Assembly: GCA_023428805.1 (NCBI GenBank)
Contig: JAEYWW010000259.1
Span: 1 to 5,634 of the forward strand
DNA length: 5,634 bases
Source of the DNA: Armatimonadota bacterium
GTDB lineage: Bacteria; Armatimonadota; Fimbriimonadia; Fimbriimonadales; Fimbriimonadaceae
Reading direction: 5' to 3'
Part shown: piece after piece, positions 1 to 5,634 of the stretch
Numbering within the stretch: the stretch's first letter is position 1
Layout: every line of letters starts with the position of its first letter
Translations under genes and position numbers: made by a program
The notes under the pieces: generated by a model
Database searches by the model: none
Told to the model about the DNA's origin: nothing
What the model saw: only the letters and a program-made list of their open reading frames with translations

Positions 1-1335
1 TGGCAGTACAGTCACCATGTTCTGCCGGGCCTGCTGCTCCATCGAGGGCCGATCCTGACGGTTGCCAACTGGTCGGGGCAATGGCCTGGTCTGGTGGGGA
101 TGCTCAACCTGAACGGCGGGCTCACCAAAGCCGGGCGGCACTACTCCACGCTTTGGAGCGAGGGCTTTGAGGATGAGTTCTTCCGAAGCAAGCTGAAGGA
201 ATGGCTGGAGACAGGAACAATCCACCAGGACCTCACCCATGTCCGCCCCTTCGATCCGACCTCCGCCCCGGACAAGGCGCAATGGACCGGAAAAGAGGTC
301 GCAGACCACATCAAGCAGTTCGGCGCAATCCTCGCGGTCTTCGATGAGGGGTGCATGGGCATGTACAACGCGATCATTCCGGATGAGTTGCTTGCGCCAA
401 TGGCGGTCTTCAAGGAAAGGCTTTCTCAGAGCGCGCTGCTCTACGGCATGAGCCAGGTGACCGACCAGGAGGCGGAGGATGTTTATGGCTGGCTGATGCA
501 GAAGGGGATGCGCTTCCACTACGGCGACGATCCCGAAAACGATCTGAGCAAGGATCAGGTGATCGAACAATGCCGCATGTACATCGCCGCCGCACGGATC
601 GCCGATGAGCATGGCGCCGACGCGCTCGGGATCCAATACCAGCTCGGCCTCAAAGACTCCTGCGCGGCGAGTGATTTGGTGGAAGGCTTGCTGAACAACG
701 CCGACCGACCGCCCGTGCATCGCAAGGATGGAACGGTCATCATGGACACCCAGCCCTACCCCCACTTCAACGAGGTGGATGAGTGCGCGGGGCTCGATGG
801 CCTGCTGACCGATAAAGTTCACAAGCTGCTCCACCAGCCGCGCGAAAACACGCTCCACGATCTGCGTTGGGGTGAGGAATTCGAGGGCAAATTTGTGTGG
901 GTGTTCGAGATCAGCGGCGCGGCTCCCCCCGCGCATCACAAGGGCGGCTACGCGGGCAGTCATGGCTACCGGCAGGCCAAGATGTACTTCCCCTACGGCG
1001 GCTCGACGCTCAGCGGAGTCGCCAAGCCGGGCGAGATTGTGTGGAGCCGCATCTATGTCGATGGCGCTTCCCTCAAAATGGATATTGGCCGCGCAACCGT
1101 CGTCGAACTGCCCGAAGAAGAGACGCAGCGCAGGCTGGATTCAACGACTCCCCAATGGCCGATCATGCACGCGGTGCTCCACGGCGTCAGCCGCGATCAG
1201 ATGATGGCAAAGCACAAGGCGAACCACATCCAGGTTGCCTACGCCCATTCCCCGGTCGAAGCCGATCTCTGCATGCAGGCCAAAGCGTGCGCGGCGGCGG
1301 AGCTTGGGATCGAAGTCAATCTCTGCGGTGTATGA
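1..1335 (+). CDS. L-fucose/L-arabinose isomerase-like protein, 5'-truncated by window edge
   Basis: The frame is open from base 1 to a TGA at 1333-1335, giving 444 residues with no start in view; the first in-frame ATG (94) lies inside conserved sequence, so the real start is upstream of the window. Related proteins are roughly 500-600 residues, so perhaps 60-100 N-terminal residues are missing. The family interconverts aldoses and ketoses (fucose/fuculose, arabinose/ribulose) in the cytoplasm with a divalent metal, usually Mn. Visible family-like segments are the early [17 protein letters not shown] stretch (codons about 23-39), an acidic FNEVDE segment (codons 256-261) that could supply metal ligands, the AHH pair at codons 312-313, and a C-terminal [10 protein letters not shown] segment whose His (codon 409) resembles the C-terminal metal-binding His of fucose isomerases. 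The C-terminus ([12 protein letters not shown]) looks complete. The metal-ligand assignment and the substrate are inferences; the exact sugar cannot be read from the sequence. No sugar kinase or aldolase lies downstream to help. Confidence 0.8.
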   Translation, partial: WQYSHHVLPGLLLHRGPILTVANWSGQWPGLVGMLNLNGGLTKAGRHYSTLWSEGFEDEFFRSKLKEWLETGTIHQDLTHVRPFDPTSAPDKAQWTGKEVADHIKQFGAILAVFDEGCMGMYNAIIPDELLAPMAVFKERLSQSALLYGMSQVTDQEAEDVYGWLMQKGMRFHYGDDPENDLSKDQVIEQCRMYIAAARIADEHGADALGIQYQLGLKDSCAASDLVEGLLNNADRPPVHRKDGTVIMDTQPYPHFNEVDECAGLDGLLTDKVHKLLHQPRENTLHDLRWGEEFEGKFVWVFEISGAAPPAHHKGGYAGSHGYRQAKMYFPYGGSTLSGVAKPGEIVWSRIYVDGASLKMDIGRATVVELPEEETQRRLDSTTPQWPIMHAVLHGVSRDQMMAKHKANHIQVAYAHSPVEADLCMQAKACAAAELGIEVNLCGV

Positions 1336-3157
1336 TGATCTCATTGTGATCGCCCTTGTTGCGGCGGCGGTCGGGTTCACCGGCCCCGCATTCCAGCCTG
1401 TCTTCGAGCCCTCTCCTGTTCCTTCGGAATGGCGGCGCGGGTTTGAGTCGATTCACGCGGAGGATGCCTCCAAACTCGTCCATCATCTGGCTGGGCCGAC
1501 ATACAAGGGCCGCAGCCCTCAGACCGATGACTATATGGCCGCCGCGCAATGGTGCGCGGACTGGATGAAGCGAAACGGAATTCAGCCGGGAGCTCCCGAC
1601 GGAACCTATTTTCAGAAGTTCGACTTGGTTCGGGTCCAGCCCGAGGCGGAGAAAGTCTGGCTCACCTACGGCACGGAAAAGCTGACGCTCGGCAAGGATT
1701 TCACCTTCATGCTGACGGGGGACTCTCCCAGCATCAAAAGCTACTTCCCGATCACCTTCATCCGCGTCCCGAAAGGCCATCGCTACCCTCCGATTCAGCG
1801 CGGTTCGCTGGCGAACAAGCTGGTGATTCTGCACCCCGAGAACGCGGCAAACGATCCAAGCGGCCACACTGCGATCATGCGGATGCAGGCGGCGGACAGC
1901 TCGACGCAGATTGCGGTGCCCGTGGCCGACACCCGCTCCATGACACCGCGCACCGCGACATTCCTGGGCGGCGCGAAAGGGGAGGGGTCATTCCGAGCCT
2001 TCCAGATCAATCAAACAGCCGCCGATCGTCTCGCCAAAGCAGCGGGAGCGACGAGCTACCTGAGCGGAGACAAGCCGAGCGTTGAATCTCTTGCCAAAGC
2101 TGACCTCGCCGGGACGACCAAGCGGGAAGTCTTTGTGGAGACCGCCAATGTGGTCGGGCTCATCCCCGGCTCTGATCGGGCGATGAAAAAGGAAGCCGTC
2201 GTCATCGGCGCGCACCTGGATCACATCGGCGTCACGGAGCGGGGCACTCACTTCGGCGCGGACGACAACGCTTCAGGAGTGGGGGCCGCGCTGATGATCG
2301 GGCGGGCTTTGGTCAAGAATCCGGTCAAACCAAAACGAAGCGTGGTCATCGGACTCTGGAGCAGCGAGGAGCTCGGGCTCTGGGGGTCCAAACAGTACGC
2401 GGCCAATCCCACATTCGGCATGGCAGACACCATCGCCTATCTCAATATGGACATGGTGGGGCGAGATGCGGAGTACAAACCCTTCAGCGACCGGCCCGAA
2501 GACAATCGAAACGCCATTTATGCGGGTTCGGCGGAATTCTCTTCTCCCGAGCTTTATCAGCTCTTGGCTGCGGCGAATCGACACATCGGGCTGAACCTGC
2601 GGGATGACAAGAACGACCGAACCAGGCGCAGCGACACAGCGAGCTTCTACGAGAAAAACGTGCCCGTTCTCAAGGCATTCACGGGTGAACATCCCGACTA
2701 CCACCGCCCCGGGGACACACCGGAAAAGCTGAACTATCCCAAGATGGCGAAGGTGGCGCAATGGCTCTACCTGTCCACCCAAGAACTCGCATCACGGCCT
2801 GGAAGACCGAGCTTCGACGCGAACGCTTCGATGCTCACCGGGACCGCCACCATCGAGGGGCTGACCGAGCTTGCGGATGACTGCGTGATCGAAGCGACGC
2901 TCGTGGAAGCCAACCCAGATGCCTCTCGTGTTTCGGTGCTCGACACCACGACTCAGGCGTACTCGGGTCAGCTTCCCTTCTCCTTCGCCCTCAAGTACCA
3001 TCCAACCCGCATCGACCCCTTCAAAATTTATGCAGTCCGAGTACGGGTCTTTGTGGGCGGAAAGTTGTTTGCGCGGAACAAAGCGGGCAAGAGAGTGCTC
3101 ACATTCAAGCAACCAACAACCGCGCGCGACGTGGTTTTGGAGAGGGCATCGCAATGA
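1328..3157 (+). CDS. M28-family zinc peptidase with C-terminal YbaY/YscW-like domain, probably exported
   Basis: This is an aminopeptidase-like zinc hydrolase; numbering assumes the GTG at 1328 (609 residues). All expected two-zinc ligands and the catalytic acid are present: H296 in GAHLDHIG, D312 in GADDNASG, the E347-E348 pair in WSSEELG, D375 in LNMDMVGR, and H459 in [13 protein letters not shown]. It should therefore be active. Residues about 5-17 are hydrophobic and Ala/Val-rich, like a signal peptide or N-terminal anchor, so action outside the cytoplasm is likely. Residues about 130-250, between the N-terminal part and the catalytic core, look like a protease-associated (PA) insert. After the core ends near residue 480, residues about 502-597 ([10 protein letters not shown]... 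[10 protein letters not shown]... IYAVRVRV) form a beta-rich domain resembling YbaY/YscW-type lipoprotein domains. The start is uncertain: GTG 1328 overlaps the isomerase gene by 8 bases and has no good ribosome binding site; GTG 1346 is an alternative. The frame stays open further upstream (ATG at 1235), but that stretch reads in a second frame of the isomerase and is unlikely to be translated. Confidence 0.88.
   Translation: MYDDLIVIALVAAAVGFTGPAFQPVFEPSPVPSEWRRGFESIHAEDASKLVHHLAGPTYKGRSPQTDDYMAAAQWCADWMKRNGIQPGAPDGTYFQKFDLVRVQPEAEKVWLTYGTEKLTLGKDFTFMLTGDSPSIKSYFPITFIRVPKGHRYPPIQRGSLANKLVILHPENAANDPSGHTAIMRMQAADSSTQIAVPVADTRSMTPRTATFLGGAKGEGSFRAFQINQTAADRLAKAAGATSYLSGDKPSVESLAKADLAGTTKREVFVETANVVGLIPGSDRAMKKEAVVIGAHLDHIGVTERGTHFGADDNASGVGAALMIGRALVKNPVKPKRSVVIGLWSSEELGLWGSKQYAANPTFGMADTIAYLNMDMVGRDAEYKPFSDRPEDNRNAIYAGSAEFSSPELYQLLAAANRHIGLNLRDDKNDRTRRSDTASFYEKNVPVLKAFTGEHPDYHRPGDTPEKLNYPKMAKVAQWLYLSTQELASRPGRPSFDANASMLTGTATIEGLTELADDCVIEATLVEANPDASRVSVLDTTTQAYSGQLPFSFALKYHPTRIDPFKIYAVRVRVFVGGKLFARNKAGKRVLTFKQPTTARDVVLERASQ
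1332..1349 (+). other. Five-codon mini-ORF at an ATGA junction; possible lost start of the M28 gene
   Basis: An ATG at 1332 overlaps the isomerase stop (TGA 1333-1335) in the ATGA arrangement typical of coupled genes, and a second ATG follows at once. The frame reads MMISL and then stops at TGA 1347-1349. The peptidase is read in a different frame. A single extra base just before 1347 would join MMISL directly to the hydrophobic [10 protein letters not shown] segment and produce a natural-looking signal peptide. This could be a sequencing error, a real frameshift, a chance ATG, or a tiny coupling ORF. The sequence alone does not decide. Confidence 0.35.
3139..3146 (+). promoter_or_regulatory. 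Strong Shine-Dalgarno site for the YpfJ-like gene
   Basis: GGAGAGGG lies inside the last codons of the M28 peptidase gene and ends 7 bases before the ATG at 3154, which is ideal spacing. That ATG overlaps the preceding stop as ATGA (3154-3157). Together these fix the start of the downstream gene and imply translational coupling of the two peptidases. It is the clearest ribosome binding site in the window. Confidence 0.8.
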
Positions 3158-3999
3158 GATGGAAAGGCAGAGCGCAGAGCGACAACGTTGAAGACCGCCG
3201 TGGTGGCGGCGGCGGCAAAGTGATGGCAGGCGGCGGGATCGGAGTCGTCGTCATCGCGGTCATCGTCATGCTGATGGGGGGAGACCCGTCCCAGGTGCTG
3301 CAGGGAGCCGGAGCGACGGGTCCTGGTCAGGGCCAGCAAGCCTCACAGCCCATCGACGACGAAGGCAAGGAATTCGTCAGCGTCGTCCTCAAGGACACCG
3401 AGGATGTCTGGACCCGCGAGTTCAAGAAACGCGGCTTGGACTACCGCGAGCCCAAGCTTGTCCTCTTCTCCGGGCAGGTCGAATCAGCCTGTGGGTTTGC
3501 GAGTTCGGCGGTCGGCCCCTTCTATTGCCCGGGCGACGAAACGGTTTATATCGACCTCAGCTTCTACGAGACATTGAAGACGCGTTTTGGCGCGACGGGA
3601 GACTTCGCGCAGGCATACGTCATTGCCCATGAGGTCGGCCACCACGTTCAGAACCTCCTCGGCGCGACCGACAAGGTGGACCAAGCCCGCCGAACCCAGA
3701 GCGAATCACAGGCGAATCAAATGTCGGTGCGGCTGGAACTCCAGGCTGATTTCTATGCTGGTCTGTGGGCGCGTCAGGCCGATGAGCTTGCCAATATTCT
3801 CGACCCCGAAGACATCGAAGAGGCGCTGGACGCCGCCCATGCCATCGGTGATGACAACATCCAGATGCAGTCCCAGGGCCATGTCGTGCCCGACTCTTTC
3901 ACTCATGGTTCAAGCGAGCAGCGGGTGCGATGGTTCAAGAAGGGCTGGGAATCGGGCCGGATGGAAGACGGCGACACCTTCCGGGCATCTCGGCTTTGA
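3154..3999 (+). CDS. ypfJ: YpfJ-type (KPN_02809 family) neutral zinc metallopeptidase, membrane-anchored
   Basis: The 281-residue length is close to the usual size of this widespread family of putative neutral zinc metallopeptidases. Order of parts: a basic N-terminus with a Gly-rich stretch (residues 17-30), one hydrophobic segment at about 28-42 (GIGVVVIAVIVMLM), a flexible Gly/Gln linker to about 67, then the peptidase domain to the C-terminus. The domain has the conserved CGFASSAVGPFYCPGDETVY segment with C113 and C125, the zinc motif HEVGHH (H159, E160, H163), and the following LELQADFYAGLWA helix (E195, D199) that probably supplies a further ligand. The closing FTHGSSEQRVRWFKKG block is also typical. 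Topology suggests an N-in anchor with the enzyme outside the cytoplasm; this is inferred. The substrate is unknown for the family as a whole, despite its conservation. The ATG is supported by a strong ribosome binding site and a 4-base overlap with the M28 peptidase gene. Confidence 0.93.
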   Translation: MRWKGRAQSDNVEDRRGGGGGKVMAGGGIGVVVIAVIVMLMGGDPSQVLQGAGATGPGQGQQASQPIDDEGKEFVSVVLKDTEDVWTREFKKRGLDYREPKLVLFSGQVESACGFASSAVGPFYCPGDETVYIDLSFYETLKTRFGATGDFAQAYVIAHEVGHHVQNLLGATDKVDQARRTQSESQANQMSVRLELQADFYAGLWARQADELANILDPEDIEEALDAAHAIGDDNIQMQSQGHVVPDSFTHGSSEQRVRWFKKGWESGRMEDGDTFRASRL

Positions 4000-4039
4000 T
4001 TTAACGCAACTATTCCCGGGATTGAGCCATGATAGAAGC
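4000..4039. other. 40-base spacer before the CoA-transferase gene
   Basis: This is the longest gap between genes in the window. I see no rho-independent terminator (no stem followed by a T run) and no convincing -35/-10 pair. There is also no clear Shine-Dalgarno sequence at normal spacing before the ATG at 4040; an AGAAG sits only one base away. A transcription break here cannot be excluded. Confidence 0.5.
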
Positions 4040-4699
4040 ATGAGTCTCAGCCGGGAACAAGTGGCGATGCGGGCGGCGAAGGAGCTGCGGGATGGGTTCT
4101 ATGTGAACCTTGGGATTGGCATTCCGACCCTGGTGGCCAACTACATTCCCGACGGAGTGGAAGTCGTCCTCCAGTCAGAGAACGGAATGCTCGGCATGGG
4201 TCCGTTCCCCTTCGAAGGCGAAGCGGACCCCGATCTCATCAACGCCGGAAAGCAGACGATCACCGAAATTCCCGGCACCTCGTACTTCAGCAGCGCGGAC
4301 AGCTTTGGCATGATCCGGGGCGGGCACATCGACCTCACCATCCTCGGCGCGATGGAGGTGAGCGAGCGCGGCGATCTGGCCAACTGGATGATCCCCGGCA
4401 AGCTCGTCAAGGGCATGGGCGGCGCGATGGACCTGGTTGCCGGAGTAAAGCGGGTCGTCGTCGTGATGGATCACACCAATAAAGCCGGCGAGAGCAAGGT
4501 TTTGAAAGAGTGCACCCTCCCCCTCACTGGGCGGCAGTGCGTGGACATGATCATCACCAACCTGTGCGTTTTTCAGGTTGAAAGAGGCATTGGCATGACG
4601 CTTACTGAGCTTGCTCCTGGGGTCTCGGTCGACGAAATCCGCACCGCAACTCAAGCCTCCTTCTTCGTTTCCGAGAGCCTCAGCCAAGTCGCTGTCTGA
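4040..4699 (+). CDS. scoB: 3-oxoacid (succinyl/acetoacetyl) CoA-transferase subunit B
   Basis: This 219-residue protein matches the beta subunit of family I CoA transferases in length and throughout its sequence. These enzymes move CoA between succinyl-CoA or acetyl-CoA and acetoacetate or related acids, in ketone-body, short-chain fatty acid or aromatic degradation. The catalytic residue is E47 in LQSENGMLG, which fits the subunit B signature and forms the glutamyl-CoA intermediate. Other family marks are NLGIGIPT (23-30), the GGHIDLTILGAMEVSERGDL block and the following NWMIPGK, plus the MGGAMDLVAG segment. The ATG at 4040 gives the usual N-terminus (MSLSREQVAMRAAKEL); the frame is open further upstream but that region overlaps the YpfJ-like gene and is noise. 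Oddly, subunit A, which normally sits immediately upstream, is not there, and the next gene is a histidine kinase. Family members AtoA, PcaJ and ScoB cannot be told apart here, so the symbol is a generic choice. Confidence 0.93.
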   Translation: MSLSREQVAMRAAKELRDGFYVNLGIGIPTLVANYIPDGVEVVLQSENGMLGMGPFPFEGEADPDLINAGKQTITEIPGTSYFSSADSFGMIRGGHIDLTILGAMEVSERGDLANWMIPGKLVKGMGGAMDLVAGVKRVVVVMDHTNKAGESKVLKECTLPLTGRQCVDMIITNLCVFQVERGIGMTLTELAPGVSVDEIRTATQASFFVSESLSQVAV

Positions 4700-4704
4700 A
4701 ATTC

Positions 4705-5634
4705 GTGAAGGGCTTCCGCGTCGCCTGGTTCGGCCTGATTGGTGTCGTTGTCCTGGCGATGCTCACGCTCATGATGCCCTCCCTCAATGCACTGTGGGGG
4801 GTTGGTTTCGGCATGGCCGCCATTGTGATTTTCGGCGGATTGCATCTCGCCAATCAAGAGCGCCAGCACACAGAACTCGAACTCACAACCGCGCTCGGCC
4901 TTCAGGTGGTGTTGCAGGAGGAGTCTTCACGGCACCGTGATGCGTTGGATCAGCTCGCCTCCGGTCTGGACGTCATGATTTTTTTGACGGACGCCAACAC
5001 CCAGGTTCTCTTTGCCAACGACCGTGCCCAGCAGGCGTTTAGGTTCGACAATACGGCTGGACAGCGCATCTTGTCCCTCACCCTCTCCACGGAACTGGAA
5101 CAGCTCATTCTGTCTGCGATTCAGACGCATCAAATGCAGCGGAGCGAGATCACGTTTCAGAATCCGGTCGAACGCGTGGGCATCGCTCAGGCCTGGGGTG
5201 AGCCGCCGCACTTCCAGCGCATCTTCGTTTCGATCTACGACATCACGGATCTTCGCCGGTTGGAGCGGGTTCGGCGGGACTTTGTGGCGAACGTGAGCCA
5301 CGAACTGCGCACGCCCATGACCACCATTCGCGCGATGGCGGAAACTCTGCAGGATGATGAGGACGCGGATAGAGAGCTGCGGGAAAGATATCTGGACAAG
5401 ATCATCAGAGAAGTGGACCGCCTGACCGGGATCACTTCAGACCTCCTCGCGCTCAGCCAAGCCGAATCCCAATCATTGGCGAAAACCCACGTGAACCTCG
5501 CGGAAATTCTGCGCAACTCCGTGCAATTTTTGATGCATAAAGCGACGGAGAAGGGCATCATCCTCGCCTACGAAGGGCCGGTCGATCTTCCCGCCCAGGT
5601 GAATGAGTCTCAATTCAACCAGGTCGTCATCAAT
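4705..5634 (+). CDS. PhoR-like sensor histidine kinase with PAS domain, 3'-truncated by window edge
   Basis: From GTG 4705 the frame is open for 310 codons to the window end. Order of parts: short basic N-terminus (MKGFR), two hydrophobic segments at about residues 7-24 and 31-47 separated by a very short loop, a probable coiled coil (about 49-80), a PAS domain (about 80-182, with FLTDANTQVLFAN and the closing YDITDLRRLE), then the HisKA dimerisation domain with phospho-acceptor H199 in DFVANVSHELRTPMTT. The ATPase domain begins near residue 265 and the window ends in its N-box (QFNQVVIN), so the G boxes are outside view. With almost no periplasmic loop, sensing is more likely through the PAS domain or a partner, as in PhoR. 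The start is 5 bases after the CoA-transferase stop and lacks a clear ribosome binding site; it was chosen because it places Lys/Arg before the first membrane segment. No in-frame stop separates it from the codons just upstream, so a non-standard earlier start (CTG 4696) is possible. No response regulator lies in the window. Confidence 0.9.
   Translation, partial: MKGFRVAWFGLIGVVVLAMLTLMMPSLNALWGVGFGMAAIVIFGGLHLANQERQHTELELTTALGLQVVLQEESSRHRDALDQLASGLDVMIFLTDANTQVLFANDRAQQAFRFDNTAGQRILSLTLSTELEQLILSAIQTHQMQRSEITFQNPVERVGIAQAWGEPPHFQRIFVSIYDITDLRRLERVRRDFVANVSHELRTPMTTIRAMAETLQDDEDADRELRERYLDKIIREVDRLTGITSDLLALSQAESQSLAKTHVNLAEILRNSVQFLMHKATEKGIILAYEGPVDLPAQVNESQFNQVVIN

Noticed and set aside
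897..1349. 150-codon + strand frame overlapping the end of the isomerase gene
   Set aside because: It is Arg- and Gly-rich, as GC-rich out-of-frame translations are, and resembles no family; the isomerase frame explains this DNA fully. Only its last codons (the ATGA mini-ORF) deserve mention.
3587..4039. N-terminal extension of the CoA-transferase frame to an ATG at 3587
   Set aside because: The extension would add about 151 residues with no family match, entirely over the conserved zinc-site half of the YpfJ-like gene. The ATG at 4040 gives the normal subunit B N-terminus.
3994..4039. Possible promoter in the spacer (TTGATT near 3996, CATGAT near 4028)
   Set aside because: The spacing is far too long for a sigma-70 pair, the -10 match is poor, and the transcript would begin almost at the ATG.
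4175..4687. 170-residue open frame on the minus strand inside the CoA-transferase gene
   Set aside because: It lies fully opposite a well-conserved gene, shows no recognisable family features, and long antisense frames are expected in GC-rich DNA. The same applies to the minus-strand frames at 1316-1867 and 2273-2782.
4979..4985. Run of seven T in the kinase gene, a possible slippage or phase-variation site
   Set aside because: The run encodes ordinary PAS residues (Ile-Phe-Leu) and the frame is intact on both sides. Seven bases is short for phase variation and there is no other sign of switching.

Overview
The window carries five protein-coding genes, all on the + strand and almost without gaps. 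It is cut inside the first gene at the left edge and inside the last at the right edge. In order they are: an L-fucose/L-arabinose isomerase-like protein (5' end missing), an M28-family zinc peptidase with an extra C-terminal YbaY/YscW-like domain, a YpfJ-type neutral zinc metallopeptidase, subunit B of a 3-oxoacid-type CoA transferase, and a PhoR-like sensor histidine kinase (3' end missing). Junctions are about -8, -4, +40 and +5 bases, so the run could be one or two transcription units. I found no RNA genes, mobile elements, long repeats, CRISPR arrays or convincing terminators.

The DNA is GC-rich (estimated by eye at about 60%) and looks chromosomal from a free-living bacterium. The mix of an environmental-type fucose isomerase homologue, secreted M28 peptidase, YpfJ peptidase and PhoR-like kinase, plus weak Shine-Dalgarno signals at several starts, reminds me of Armatimonadota (Fimbriimonas-like) or a related environmental phylum. 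That is an impression from protein style, not a proof.

By region: 1-1335 is a sugar isomerase, probably for a deoxy- or pentose sugar. 1328-3157 and 3154-3999 encode two unrelated zinc peptidases joined by an ATGA stop/start overlap with a strong ribosome binding site, so they are probably made together; both are predicted to act at or outside the cytoplasmic membrane. 4040-4699 encodes the catalytic-glutamate subunit of an acetoacetyl/succinyl-CoA transferase, without its partner subunit A beside it. 4705-5634 is a two-TM, PAS-containing histidine kinase whose ATPase domain is cut off.

The genes do not form one obvious pathway; the cluster looks like a packed run of housekeeping and accessory genes. 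The points most worth checking are the peptidase/YbaY-domain fusion, the odd start region of that peptidase (possible frameshift), and the solitary CoA-transferase subunit. I saw no convincing new biological system here.
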